From positions 1 through 64,000 of the forward strand of contig NZ_BAABRO010000023.1 of the NCBI RefSeq assembly GCF_039545035.1: a stretch of 64,000 nt of DNA. Direction: 5' to 3'. The stretch comes from Novipirellula caenicola. GTDB taxonomy: Bacteria; Planctomycetota; Planctomycetia; Pirellulales; Pirellulaceae. The notes below the pieces were generated by a model, which worked only from the letters and a program-made list of their open reading frames with translations, did no database searches and had not been told where the DNA came from. The first letter of the stretch is position 1, and each line of letters opens with the position of its first letter. Both the position numbers and the translations under genes were made by a program. Positions 55,333-64,000 of this stretch are shown one piece after another.

Positions 55333-56493
55333 TTAGCCGAGTAGCTCGGATGCGACCGAGTCGGCAAACAGGATTCCTTGTTCGCTCAGACGGATGTGAT
55401 TGCCCTGTCGCTGCAGCAGGCCTTGCGCGATCGATTTTTCGATCGCGTCGCCGCATTCGCGGTGTAAGTCGATCTGGGTTTCATGAGCGAGTTCGGCGAT
55501 GTCGATGCCGTCAATCAGACGGATGCCAAACGCGGCGCGTTCGCGTGCATATTGCAGTGGGGTGATCGCGTCGGATTCGGCAACCGGGGATTCGTTTTGC
55601 TGCATTCGCTTCAGGTACGTGGTGGTGCTGCGATGATTGACTTCGCGACGTCCGCCAACAAAACGTGCGGCACCAGGGCCGGCGGCGTACCAGCCTCGGC
55701 CTTGCCAGTAGGCAAGGTTGTGGCGACAACGAAAGCCGTCACGTGCAAAGTTAGAGATCTCGTAGTGCCTCAGTCCTTCAACGGCCGAACGTTCACGCGT
55801 GGTTTGATACATCACAACCTCGCTCGCCTCGTCCACTGCGTCGAGTCGTCCGGCGCGTTTTGCGGTCCAAAACGCCGTTCCCTTCTCGAACGTTAACGCG
55901 TAGGTCGAAAGATGATGGATTGGCAAATCGAGTGCGGTTTGCAAATCCGACTGCCATTGGGAAACGGTTTCCTGCGGCGCGGCGAAAATCAAATCAATCG
56001 AAACGTTGCCAATCCATTTTGCCGCCAATTCGATCGCCGCGGCGGCTTGTGATGCAGTGTGGCTGCGCTCCAATAATTTTAGTTTCGATGGCGTAAAGGA
56101 CTGCACCCCGAGACTGATCCGGTTGATTCCGTGATCGGCCAGCACGCGTAGTTTATCTTCGTCGATGTCTTCGGGGTTGGCTTCGACACTTCGCTCGGCT
56201 TGGTCGGTAAGGCAAAATCGCAATTCGATTTGTTTTAGTAGCCACTCTAACTGAGTGACACTTAGGTGCGTCGGAGTGCCTCCGCCTAGAAACAGCGTGT
56301 CAATCGAAGGTCGATCAAGCTGTGCGAGTTCTTGATCAATCGCCGACAAAAATGGCTGGACCAAATCGTCCCGGTCCGCGATTACGGAAAAGTTGCAATA
56401 GCCACAGCGATGTCGACAAAACGGAACGTGGACGTAGGCCGATCGAGGTGTCGGCCAAGTCCAATCCGAAGGTGGATGCGAAACAGACTGCAT
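55333..56493 (-). CDS. hemW: HemW-type radical SAM heme chaperone
   Basis: The 386-residue protein has AYVHVPFCRHRCGYCNF with the CxxxCxxC cluster site, SLGVQSFTPSKLKLL, and CRHNLAYWQGRGW carrying HNxxYW, the HemW heme-binding signature absent from true HemN. The start is taken as ATG 56493, two bases after the previous gene's stop; a GTG at 56505 is possible. HemW inserts heme into respiratory enzymes. It forms a minus-strand pair with the RNase Z-like gene. Confidence 0.88.
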   Translation of the reverse strand: MQSVSHPPSDWTWPTPRSAYVHVPFCRHRCGYCNFSVIADRDDLVQPFLSAIDQELAQLDRPSIDTLFLGGGTPTHLSVTQLEWLLKQIELRFCLTDQAERSVEANPEDIDEDKLRVLADHGINRISLGVQSFTPSKLKLLERSHTASQAAAAIELAAKWIGNVSIDLIFAAPQETVSQWQSDLQTALDLPIHHLSTYALTFEKGTAFWTAKRAGRLDAVDEASEVVMYQTTRERSAVEGLRHYEISNFARDGFRCRHNLAYWQGRGWYAAGPGAARFVGGRREVNHRSTTTYLKRMQQNESPVAESDAITPLQYARERAAFGIRLIDGIDIAELAHETQIDLHRECGDAIEKSIAQGLLQRQGNHIRLSEQGILFADSVASELLG

Positions 56494-56495
56494 GT

Positions 56496-57335
56496 TTAAA
56501 GCCACAGTTTCATGCGGCCACCAAGGGCATCGGGAAGTCCTTTGTTGGCAAGTCGCTTCACTTGCGCATCGTTGTAACGCGTGCTGAGGTGAGATGCGAT
56601 GATCAATTCGTTTTGGAAACGGTCGGCACGTTGCCGGTAATCGTCGATGTGCATATGCCCATGCTTGTGGATTTTTTCTTTGCGATGCTCGGGTGCGACA
56701 AACGTCAACTCGCTGATCAACGTTTTCGCCTCGTAAAAGACCGGATTGTTATCCAGTCCCGGTGGCGATGTGTCACCGGTATAGGCGAACACCGGCACCC
56801 TCGTCTCTTCGGTGATCTCGGTTCCCGCCAATTTCAGGTCGCGGATCTTGTCGCCTTCGAGCCCTTGAAATTCGGGTTTCAATTTGTGACGCCGCTGATG
56901 AATCACAAAGCCGAGCGAATCAATCGTATGGCGAGTTTCCAGAGCTGTGACGATGTACTCGCGGCTGATGGACGTCTCATCGCCTGGCAGCAGCCCGATC
57001 AATTCGCATGGCATCGCTCCTCGATCGAGACGGCGGAACAGTTGCAGCATGTCCCAAGTGGTGTCGACAGCGGAATCCGGAAGGTAGATGACCGGCGGAT
57101 CCATCTTCATCATCCGCCGCCGTGACACGTAGGCGGGCAAGGCGGCAATGTGGTCCAGATGGGCGTGCGAGATGAACATGGTGGGCGTGCCCATGAAATC
57201 CCACGGTTGGCCGCCACAGTCGAACAAAACCTTTAGTTCATTGACTCGCCAATACGTTTGCACAGCCGCGCGTGAGTAGCCTTCGATGGTCAGACCATTG
57301 TGGACGTGAGAAAGAACAGGAAGGTTTTCAACCAT
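56496..57335 (-). CDS. metallo-beta-lactamase-fold hydrolase, RNase Z-like
   Basis: The 279-residue protein has [17 protein letters not shown], the HxHxDH zinc motif. Further zinc ligands are in [12 protein letters not shown] and HGHMHIDDY, and [15 protein letters not shown] resembles the end of RNase Z. The ATG at 57335 fits the family; the 39-codon extension to 57452 has no match. It may process tRNA 3' ends or be a related phosphodiesterase; the true RNase Z exosite arm was not identified. It ends just before hemW. Confidence 0.8.
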   Translation of the reverse strand: MVENLPVLSHVHNGLTIEGYSRAAVQTYWRVNELKVLFDCGGQPWDFMGTPTMFISHAHLDHIAALPAYVSRRRMMKMDPPVIYLPDSAVDTTWDMLQLFRRLDRGAMPCELIGLLPGDETSISREYIVTALETRHTIDSLGFVIHQRRHKLKPEFQGLEGDKIRDLKLAGTEITEETRVPVFAYTGDTSPPGLDNNPVFYEAKTLISELTFVAPEHRKEKIHKHGHMHIDDYRQRADRFQNELIIASHLSTRYNDAQVKRLANKGLPDALGGRMKLWL

Positions 57336-57482
57336 CGGGCCGTAAGCATTGAGTGCAAATTGTGAAGGAACTTGTCTAGGCCCGAACAAGATATCGTGAA
57401 GGGATGGTTTGATGTACCGGACACGATCCGAAGACCTTGCCCCGATAACCATCGGCGATGGATCGTGCTGCGAACCGCGAGG

Positions 57483-58286
57483 TTAGCGCATCCGGATCGG
57501 CATGTTGCTCGCTTCGATGGCCTTGGTGCCGTAGTTGTCCACTTCGTTGACATTCAAACTGTCCGAATAGTTCGATGTGCGGACGACATAGATATCGCCA
57601 TGCTCGTGCTGCAAGACCGCCGCACCGTGGTGCCGGGTCAATTCGAGCGTGGCCAAAAACCACCCAATCAGCGACGATTTGTGGATGCCACCGGTGACAA
57701 GGTCCATCAAATGGACTTGTTCGGTCGTTTTTAGACGCTCGTGAATCCGCTGCATGTAGACGTGGATTGGCGTGTCGTCGTAGATGACTTCGGTCGCAGG
57801 CGGGCCTGCGGCTTCACGCATGATTCGCCCAAACGCGCTGACCAAGTCCCAGATTTCCAGGTCGACGATCGGTTGATCGCCTAAATCGACTCGGCGAGTC
57901 GGCAAATCGTCCGACATCCGCTCGTACCGCTGCTGCCACCGACTGCCCATCTCATCCAGAATGGAGGCGGCATCACGGATTTCTTTGTATTGCAGCAATC
58001 GTTCAATCAGCTCGGATTGCGGATCGACGATCTCTTCCTCGTCGCTTTCTTCGACGATTTTTGGCAAAACCGCCTGACTTTTCATCTCGACCAAGGTCGT
58101 CGCAAGGTCGAGGAAGTCCCCGATATCGCCCAGGTCCAACTCTTGCAAAATGTCCATGTAGCCGAGGTACTGGTCGACAATTTTGGACAATGACACCTCT
58201 GGCAGCGACACCTCTTGGCGGCGAACCAAGTAGAGCAGCAGGTCGAGTGGGCCACGATATGCTGGCAATTCAACACGAAAATTCAT
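57483..58286 (-). CDS. scpA: segregation and condensation protein A
   Basis: The 267-residue kleisin has the ScpA start FRVELPAYRGPLDLLLYLVRRQE, and IGDFLDLATTLVEMKSQAVLP follows. The C-terminal winged-helix part ends near residue 240. ScpA links SMC to ScpB in chromosome condensation. The ATG at 58286 is chosen over the longer frame to 58376. ScpB is not seen beside it. Confidence 0.9.
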   Translation of the reverse strand: MNFRVELPAYRGPLDLLLYLVRRQEVSLPEVSLSKIVDQYLGYMDILQELDLGDIGDFLDLATTLVEMKSQAVLPKIVEESDEEEIVDPQSELIERLLQYKEIRDAASILDEMGSRWQQRYERMSDDLPTRRVDLGDQPIVDLEIWDLVSAFGRIMREAAGPPATEVIYDDTPIHVYMQRIHERLKTTEQVHLMDLVTGGIHKSSLIGWFLATLELTRHHGAAVLQHEHGDIYVVRTSNYSDSLNVNEVDNYGTKAIEASNMPIRMR

Positions 58287-58630
58287 GGTTTTGCCGAGGT
58301 CCCAAGCGGTGCGAACGTAGCGAATGGAGAAGATGGGTGAGATGACGAGCGGAATACGACTCGCTCGGTGACTCACATTAGCTTAGCAACCAAGATCACT
58401 CTAGACACGTTTTTGTGCTCATTTGCTGCGTTTTCGCGTGAACATCCTGCAGAATCATGCTGTCCAGGCCGGTGGCGACACGCCAAGCCGACGGCGATTC
58501 GCGAGCCCGCCTGGCGATTCACTTCGGAGCCGGTCTAAGCCCTTGTTGGTTTTTGTCGCCAAAATTATCATGCTACGCTCGACAAAGCGGTTCAATCCAA
58601 ATCCTCGTAGATGACGATACCCCCCATCTG
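58287..58630. promoter_or_regulatory. divergent intergenic region between scpA and ilvN
   Basis: About 340 bases with no recognised gene. Both promoters should be here; no attenuator or leader peptide rich in branched-chain codons was found. Confidence 0.4.
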
Positions 58631-59170
58631 ATGAGCAACGACAACCAGCGGCATGTGCTCAGTGCACTTGTCCAAAACGTTCCAGGCGTTCTGGCCCACA
58701 TTTCCGGCATGCTTGCCTCACGCGGATTCAATATCGATTCGCTTGCGGTCGGTGAGACCGAAAACAAGCAACTTTCCCGCATGACCTTTGTCGTCGTGGG
58801 CGACGACCGCGTGCTCGAGCAGGTCGGCAAGCAGTTGGAAAAGATCGTCACGGTCGTCCAAGTGCTCGACGTCAGCAGTCGTGATTTCGTTGAACGCGAT
58901 TTGTTGTTGATGAAGATCAAAGCACCCGCCGGTCCGGTTCGCAGCGAGATTCGTGAGCTGGTCGATATTTTCCGTGGCAAGATCGTCGACGTCGGCCCGA
59001 GCGAAGTGATGGTGGAAATCAGCGGTCGCGAGAACAAGGTGCAAGCGTTCATTGAGCGGATGCGACCTTACGGGATCACCGAACTGGCTCGCACCGGTCG
59101 TATCGCGATGGTTCGCAGCGACGCCGGAGTGCCACGCCTAAGCGACTCGCCCAAGGTGGTAACGGTTTAA
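58631..59170 (+). CDS. ilvN: acetolactate synthase small (regulatory) subunit
   Basis: The 179-residue protein has an N-terminal ACT domain (VLSALVQNVPGVLAHISGML, then RGFNIDSLAVGETE) and the C-terminal IlvN domain with VDVGPSEVMVEISGR. It binds the large subunit and gives valine feedback control in branched-chain amino acid synthesis. The ATG at 58631 is chosen; the reading frame to 58457 has no match. IlvC follows 90 bases downstream; IlvB is not in the window. Confidence 0.93.
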   Translation: MSNDNQRHVLSALVQNVPGVLAHISGMLASRGFNIDSLAVGETENKQLSRMTFVVVGDDRVLEQVGKQLEKIVTVVQVLDVSSRDFVERDLLLMKIKAPAGPVRSEIRELVDIFRGKIVDVGPSEVMVEISGRENKVQAFIERMRPYGITELARTGRIAMVRSDAGVPRLSDSPKVVTV

Positions 59171-59260
59171 CGAATCAACGTTCTGCCGCTCGCCCCCCTA
59201 GAGTTTTCTTATACCAATAGACAATTTCTTACTTAACAACCCAAAGATTTGAGCCCCGTT

Positions 59261-60265
59261 ATGGCTGCTACGATTTACTACGAAAACGATGCGGATTTGT
59301 CTCACCTCAAAGGCAAGACCGTCGCAATTCTTGGCTACGGTTCGCAAGGCCACGCACAGGCTCAAAACCTTCGTGACAGCGGATGTGAGGTGATCATCGG
59401 GCAACGCCCCGGATCGGCGAATTATGACTTGGCCGTTTCGCATGGCTTCAAGCCGATGTCGATCGACGAAGCGACCAAGGCAGCGGACGTTATCAACGTC
59501 CTGCTTCCCGATGAAGTTCAAGGCGACATCTATCGCCAACACATCGAGCCGAACTTGGAACCTGGCAACGTGTTGATGTGCTCGCACGGTTTCAATATCC
59601 ACTTTGGCCAAATCGAGCCGCCCAAGGGAATCGACACCTTGTTGGTCGCTCCCAAAGGCCCCGGGCATTTGGTACGTAGCGAATACGAAAAAGGTGGCGG
59701 CGTTCCTTGTTTGATCGCGTTGGGCGAAGGGGCTTCGGAAACCACTAAACAAATCGGTTTGGCCTACGCCAAGGCGATCGGCGGAACGCGTGGCGGTGTG
59801 ATTGAGACCACGTTTGCCGAAGAAACCGAAACCGACTTGTTCGGCGAACAGGTTGTGTTGTGCGGCGGCGTCAGCGAATTGGTGAAAGCTGGTTTTGAAA
59901 CGCTTGTCGAAGCTGGTTATCAGCCTGAAATGGCTTACTTCGAGTGCATGCACGAATTGAAGCTGATCGTTGATTTGTTGTACCAAGGCGGTTTGAGCTA
60001 CATGCGTTACAGCATCAGCAACACTGCCGAATACGGTGACTACGTCAGCGGTCCACGTATCATCACCGACGAAACCAAAGCCGAGATGAAGAAGATTTTG
60101 ACGGAAATCCAACACGGCGAGTTCGCTCGCAAGTGGATTTCGGAAAATCGTGCCGGTGCACCTTTCTTCAAGGCAACTCGTCGTTTGGAGCGTGAGCATG
60201 GCGTCGAGCAAATCGGCCGTGGACTTCGCCGCATGATGACTTGGATCGACGAAAAGGAAGTTTGA
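59261..60265 (+). CDS. ilvC: ketol-acid reductoisomerase
   Basis: The 334-residue class I enzyme has [20 protein letters not shown] for [22 protein letters not shown], and [20 protein letters not shown] for metal binding. The C-terminal domain ends [16 protein letters not shown]. It makes dihydroxyisovalerate from acetolactate. The ATG at 59261 is the standard start. It follows ilvN and lies 3 bases before the DUF4254 gene, so all three may share a transcript. Confidence 0.97.
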   Translation: MAATIYYENDADLSHLKGKTVAILGYGSQGHAQAQNLRDSGCEVIIGQRPGSANYDLAVSHGFKPMSIDEATKAADVINVLLPDEVQGDIYRQHIEPNLEPGNVLMCSHGFNIHFGQIEPPKGIDTLLVAPKGPGHLVRSEYEKGGGVPCLIALGEGASETTKQIGLAYAKAIGGTRGGVIETTFAEETETDLFGEQVVLCGGVSELVKAGFETLVEAGYQPEMAYFECMHELKLIVDLLYQGGLSYMRYSISNTAEYGDYVSGPRIITDETKAEMKKILTEIQHGEFARKWISENRAGAPFFKATRRLEREHGVEQIGRGLRRMMTWIDEKEV

Positions 60266-60268
60266 TCC

Positions 60269-60889
60269 ATGGCATCGTCAGATCCATTGCAAGTGTTTCG
60301 TGTTGCGGATCTGACGCAGATGCAGATCGATAGGGTTCGGCGTTGGCACGTCGAACCGATGGGACATTCGTTGACGGGCATCATGGGGCTCGTCTGTGAC
60401 CAACATGCCACCAATTTTCAGTTGTGGCACGAAGAGGACAAGGCACGCAGTCCCACCGCCACCGATACGGAAATCGCAGCCGTCAAACGCACGATTGATG
60501 GCTTGAACCAGCAGCGTCATAACCAGATCGAAAAAATCGATGACGCAATTTCGGAAGCCATCGCTGCGGCGGGGATCACGACCGCTGCTGACGCTCCGAT
60601 CAACACCGAGACGCCCGGCAGTGTGATCGATCGTTTGTCGATCCTATCGCTGCGGTTGTTTCATTACGGTGAGCAGTGTGATCGCAGCGATACCGAACCC
60701 GAGCACCGGGCAAAAGTCGCTCAGCGGCTAGCGGTCTGCGAGACCCAATTGGCTGATTTGTCGTTGTCGCTACAGCAATTGTTGGATGACATTTTTGCAG
60801 GCCGAAAGCGTCACAAGACCTATCGCCAGATGAAAATGTACAACGACGCCTCGCTCAACCCTGCGATCTATAACGCGGGTAAATCATAA
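60269..60889 (+). CDS. DUF4254 domain protein
   Basis: The 206-residue, mostly helical protein matches the DUF4254 family. NFQLWHEEDKARSPTATD and GSVIDRLSILSLRLFHYGEQ are its two conserved blocks, and GRKRHKTYRQMKMYND lies near the end. The function is unknown. It starts 3 bases after the ilvC stop, an operon-like spacing, though members of this family more often sit beside glycan genes. Confidence 0.85.
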   Translation: MASSDPLQVFRVADLTQMQIDRVRRWHVEPMGHSLTGIMGLVCDQHATNFQLWHEEDKARSPTATDTEIAAVKRTIDGLNQQRHNQIEKIDDAISEAIAAAGITTAADAPINTETPGSVIDRLSILSLRLFHYGEQCDRSDTEPEHRAKVAQRLAVCETQLADLSLSLQQLLDDIFAGRKRHKTYRQMKMYNDASLNPAIYNAGKS

Positions 60890-61058
60890 CCCTAAGCCGG
60901 ATCTCGAGCCGCGGTGTTGACGTAGATTCGGTAGACGGCGAAAGTGAGGGGCGATTCGTTGCCGAAAATTCGCTCTGGTGTGTTGCTGCCCAAGAAACGA
61001 AGAGACGAAGAGTCGATCGTATCCGATGTTCCCCACGCGGCATGGTGGCGTCGTGTTA

Positions 61059-62795
61059 CTAATGCGGACGGCTTTGGTTGTAGAGTTCTCGGATTTCGAA
61101 GTCAGATAATGTGCGGCTGAATATCGCAAATTCATCGATCCGACCGTTCAAGTTGCGGACCGGTTCGCTGTCGTATTTTCGCTCGGGGCTCCAATTTCCT
61201 AATTCAGCTTTGCCAAAACGAATCTTATTGACAGGTTCTTGCGGGACATTGGGTTCGCTGCCGGTACGTAGGTCAAACCGGGCAACCCGTTCGCCATTGA
61301 GGTAGTGGGAAAGGGTTTGCGATTTCTTGTCGACCACGACTGCCAAGTGAATCCAACGCCCGAGGTCCTCGTACCCCAGTACGGGCTTGCTTACAAAAAT
61401 ACGACGTGGCGAATTTGCCAGTTTGATCCCAGCGTCGATCTCGCCCGTCGATTTCAGCTGCCAGTGTAAATGGCCGTCATCGTAACGATCGGTTAAGAAA
61501 ATCGAGTTGAAGTGTCGGTCAAAGCCATCGAGTCGGAGCCAAGTCGTCATGCTTACGTCCTCGAATTCACCGGGGATATTTAGCCGCACTCGATCGCTTG
61601 GTTTCTTGAATTCAAGCGACGGCTTCAGGTCCCAGCGGCCCGAGCTTACTTCGCATCCCACAATCGATCCGTCAATCGCGTTTTGGCTTTTGTCTTTCAA
61701 CACTTGTGGGTTTTGGCTTTGCGAATCAAAGTCATAGAACACCACCAGGTCTTTGTCGTGTTGAATTTTCGTGCGGTAATCGGACCACGCACGGAAGGTT
61801 TTTCGCTCCTGTTCCGTTTTTCGCAGGCTCAAATCACTGTTGTTCGTGAATTGACTGGTGTCCGATTCGATCCTTGCCCATTGGTTGTTGTCTTTTTGCT
61901 GAAGCCCTTCGCCCGACAGCACCGTTTGCGGTAAGTCGTCGCCGTGCAACGAATGAACATGGACTTCTCCGTCGAACACGTGCAATTCCTGCTTGCCATC
62001 TGGTTTGATTTCCACTCCAAACTCAGTCCCCATGTCCAGGTACTTTGTGTCCAGCGTTTCGATTGAAAATCCAACCGCGGCCGGAGGGACATAGCAGCGG
62101 ATTTTGCCGTTGTGCAGTACAGCCTTTTCCTTCGACACTAGGTCGAGCTTTGCAGGGCCTTCGACAACGACCATCGCACCTGAAAGAAACACAATCTCTA
62201 AAATGCCGGATTCAAAATTCAATACATGATTAGGAATCACTTCGCCCACACGAAGCGGCGTCGCCGATGGCCCCCAGTTCACATCGACGGCACTCTTGAT
62301 CAACGCAATCGATTGGTTGCCAACCAGTCGGGTCGGAGGAAGCGGTGGGTTGATCAACTGGGCTTCTTGGGTTGCGGGATCAGCCAATTGGATTGGCGCA
62401 TGCGTTCCGTTGTTCGGCTGATAAAGAAACGAAAAGATGGCGATGCCGATCGAAGCGGCGCAGGCCAGTGTCATCATTAGCCAAGTCAACTTCAGCTGAC
62501 GGGATTGAGATCTGGACGAGCTATGGGCGGCCTCTCGATTGGTGTCACTTGGGTCGCAATCCATGACCGCGGCCATTGATAAGCCGTGCGAATCCACAGC
62601 GGATTGGTTGATGTCATACATGTCAGCGATTTCATTCAGTGCTGCGTGAGTCAACATCGTCTCACGGAACTGTTGTCGTCGCTCAACATCATCGCGGAGC
62701 ATCGTTTCAAGCCGGCTAAACGATTCCCGGTCTAGCAGTCCCGCGCAGTAGCGATCGACAAGATCGTCGAAATCGTTTGGATTAAAGGCATCCAT
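61059..62795 (-). CDS. FecR-LamG membrane protein, probable anti-sigma factor
   Basis: The 578-residue protein has an N-terminal helical zinc-less anti-sigma-like segment (DLVDRYCAGLLDRESFSRLE) and one membrane helix near residue 110 (WLMMTLACAASIGIAIFSFL). A FecR domain follows (GAMVVVEGPAKLDLVSKEKA, then MGTEFGVEIK), and a LamG/concanavalin domain comes last. It starts 32 bases after the sigma factor stop on the same strand, so it probably holds that sigma factor at the membrane. The LamG domain may sense a polysaccharide; that is inference. Confidence 0.82.
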   Translation of the reverse strand: MDAFNPNDFDDLVDRYCAGLLDRESFSRLETMLRDDVERRQQFRETMLTHAALNEIADMYDINQSAVDSHGLSMAAVMDCDPSDTNREAAHSSSRSQSRQLKLTWLMMTLACAASIGIAIFSFLYQPNNGTHAPIQLADPATQEAQLINPPLPPTRLVGNQSIALIKSAVDVNWGPSATPLRVGEVIPNHVLNFESGILEIVFLSGAMVVVEGPAKLDLVSKEKAVLHNGKIRCYVPPAAVGFSIETLDTKYLDMGTEFGVEIKPDGKQELHVFDGEVHVHSLHGDDLPQTVLSGEGLQQKDNNQWARIESDTSQFTNNSDLSLRKTEQERKTFRAWSDYRTKIQHDKDLVVFYDFDSQSQNPQVLKDKSQNAIDGSIVGCEVSSGRWDLKPSLEFKKPSDRVRLNIPGEFEDVSMTTWLRLDGFDRHFNSIFLTDRYDDGHLHWQLKSTGEIDAGIKLANSPRRIFVSKPVLGYEDLGRWIHLAVVVDKKSQTLSHYLNGERVARFDLRTGSEPNVPQEPVNKIRFGKAELGNWSPERKYDSEPVRNLNGRIDEFAIFSRTLSDFEIRELYNQSRPH

Positions 62796-62827
62796 CAGTG
62801 ATTTGGTTTCTGTGGGTTGATTGGTTT

Positions 62828-63373
62828 TCAGCTTGGCTTCAGTTTCGTTTCAACGCACTGTTTCAAGGCGCGCCGCAAGCGACCGAGTAGTTTGTAGAGG
62901 CGATTGACGGATAGGCTGTGTTTTTCAGCAACGCGATTTATCGGAGTTCCGCACGCGTAGGCGGACACCAAAAGATTTCGGTCAGGTTCCTGTAAATGCG
63001 ACATGCAGTCGCTCAAATAGCGAATGCGATCTTCGACATCGAGAGCATGGTCGTCCGAAACATATTCCTCTGCCAATGTCGTGATTAGGCCTTCATCAAG
63101 CACCAATCGGTCCCGCGCCAGTTTGCGGCGATACGTCAGGACTTCAAATCGAGCAATCACGTACGCCCATTTGAGAAATCCTGATGGGTCATCGAGTTCA
63201 TCGAATTTCTTCCAAAGTACAGTGCTGACGTTTTGCATCACTTCATCGACCGAATCGCGGTCGCAAAGCAACGTAAACAAAAATGCACGTATGCGACGTT
63301 CGTGGGTGGTAAAGAGTTGAACAAAGTTTGCGACATCTGCTTCGCTCTCCGATCGTTCTCCTTGGTTGCTCAT
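62828..63373 (-). CDS. ECF sigma factor, Rhodopirellula/Verrucomicrobium type
   Basis: The 181-residue protein has sigma region 2 (FVQLFTTHERRIRAFLFTLL, then DEVMQNVSTVLWKKFDEL) and region 4 (INRVAEKHSLSVNRLYKLLG). Region 2's FLKWAYVIARFEVL is typical of the planctomycete group. It pairs with the FecR-LamG gene downstream. The ATG at 63373 is clear. It lies divergent to the DUF1559 gene across a 330-base gap. Confidence 0.92.
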   Translation of the reverse strand: MSNQGERSESEADVANFVQLFTTHERRIRAFLFTLLCDRDSVDEVMQNVSTVLWKKFDELDDPSGFLKWAYVIARFEVLTYRRKLARDRLVLDEGLITTLAEEYVSDDHALDVEDRIRYLSDCMSHLQEPDRNLLVSAYACGTPINRVAEKHSLSVNRLYKLLGRLRRALKQCVETKLKPS

Positions 63374-63702
63374 ACCCGAACCTTGGGAATTCTCACTGTT
63401 TCATTACTGCCGCTCAAGCGAATTTCCGCCTTGCGTTTTTACTTTTATAACGCCTTTTTTCCCGCTCGTTGGGTTCGCCGTCTTCGGGATCAGGCGAAGG
63501 GGCGATTCGGCGAACCACGCTACCAACCGACTTTGTTCAAAAAATCAGATCTTTTTTTATTTTCTGTGGTCAGTCTCTGTTTGAACGGCAGTAAATACGT
63601 CGGAAATGAAAAGTAACGAGGTTGACTGCCAGCGGGCGTTCTTGCACTTGTATTCATTTTCTTTCTCTTTCTCTCATCATCTCTTTTTCTGAGGCAGATT
63701 AG
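63374..63702. promoter_or_regulatory. divergent region between ECF sigma and DUF1559 genes
   Basis: About 330 bases with no recognised gene. The right end is pyrimidine-rich (CTTTCTCTTTCTCTC) and carries GAGG about 8 bases before ATG 63703, a good ribosome-binding site. Confidence 0.45.
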
Positions 63703-64000
63703 ATGTCTAGTCATTTAGCCCGACGCGGTAAATTCGGCTTCACCTTGGTGGAACTGCTCGTCGTGATCGCAATCATTGGGGTGCTGGTCGGATTGCTGTT
63801 GCCTGCGGTGCAAGCGGCTCGCGAAGCGGCACGACGTATGAGTTGCAGCAACAATTTCAAGCAGCTTGGATTGGCGATGCACAACTACCATTCCAGCTTC
63901 AATCAGTTGCCGATACAGGGCACAGGACCCTATGGCGACGTCAGTAAAGGTCCAAACAATACCGGCAATGAAGGGGCGGCAAGCCGTCGATCCACCAAAC
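63703..64000 (+). CDS. DUF1559 prepilin-like protein, N-terminal part (cut by window edge)
   Basis: From ATG 63703 the frame stays open to the window end (99 codons). [20 protein letters not shown] is a type IV prepilin-like signal with the conserved Glu5. [20 protein letters not shown] and then [19 protein letters not shown] follow, the hallmark start of the DUF1559 family that is greatly expanded in planctomycetes. These proteins are thought to be secreted pseudopilin-type proteins of unknown role. A GAGG site supports the start. Confidence 0.92.
   Translation, partial: MSSHLARRGKFGFTLVELLVVIAIIGVLVGLLLPAVQAAREAARRMSCSNNFKQLGLAMHNYHSSFNQLPIQGTGPYGDVSKGPNNTGNEGAASRRSTK

Noticed and set aside
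59198-60211. 337-codon minus-strand frame opposite ilvC
   Set aside because: It lies almost exactly over ilvC, whose family match is certain. The antisense frame shows no motif and is a codon-bias shadow.

Overview
The window looks like chromosomal DNA of a planctomycete, most likely a Rhodopirellula-like member of the Pirellulaceae. This rests on gene content, not on any marker gene. It holds a prepilin-like DUF1559 protein start, an ECF sigma factor of the Rhodopirellula/Verrucomicrobium type beside a FecR-LamG membrane protein, a DUF4254 protein, futalosine-route menaquinone genes, and many intergenic repeats of the kind seen in these genomes. No rRNA, tRNA or CRISPR array was recognised by eye.

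Layout. (1) 1-12.2 kb: a minus-strand run of surface-glycan genes (oxidoreductase, two NDP-sugar epimerases, Wzx-type flippase, FrhB-like protein, pyruvyl transferase, an acyltransferase remnant, GT2, FkbM methyltransferase, RfbC, C-methyltransferase). It looks less GC-rich than the rest and is bracketed by two decayed IS5-superfamily transposase ends. (2) 12.2-18.5 kb: repeat-rich DNA holding a glycosyltransferase and a capsule-type protein between two copies of the same composite repeat. (3) 18.5-31.8 kb: a large minus-strand nonulosonic-acid operon. PseB, PseC, a PseF-PseH fusion, PseI and PseG cover the whole CMP-pseudaminic acid route. Interleaved are an aminotransferase, a frameshifted HTTM membrane protein, a 2OG/Fe(II)-oxygenase-like protein, an ATP-grasp ligase, a methyltransferase, a metallohydrolase-fold protein, a pyruvate-aldolase-like enzyme and a PIG-L deacetylase. 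(4) 33-36 kb: a long O-antigen ligase/polymerase with a TPR-like tail. (5) 36.5-40.2 kb: a menaquinone operon (methyltransferase, UbiX, UbiA, MqnE). (6) 40.3-47.4 kb: arrays of a ~148-bp multi-hairpin repeat around a HAD phosphatase, a BamA-like outer-membrane system split into two genes, and a DUF559 nuclease-like gene. (7) 47.4-64 kb: mostly ordinary chromosomal genes (sugar phosphate cyclase, esterase, aldo/keto reductase, guanine deaminase, Hpt protein, C39-like membrane protein, HemW, RNase Z-like hydrolase, ScpA, IlvN-IlvC, DUF4254, FecR-LamG, ECF sigma, DUF1559 start).

How the genes fit together. The first 31 kb reads as a compound glycan locus: NDP-deoxysugars and pyruvylated or methylated sugars are made and flipped in block 1, and a decorated nonulosonic acid is probably made in block 3. 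The best candidate for something undescribed is the non-Pse gene set inside the Pse operon. Aldolase, aminotransferase, ATP-grasp ligase, methyltransferase and oxygenase together could build and attach an unusual acyl or aminoacyl group. The second candidate is the ~148-bp repeat family, whose unit folds into four successive hairpins and lies in the same strand orientation in seven of eight intergenic sites.
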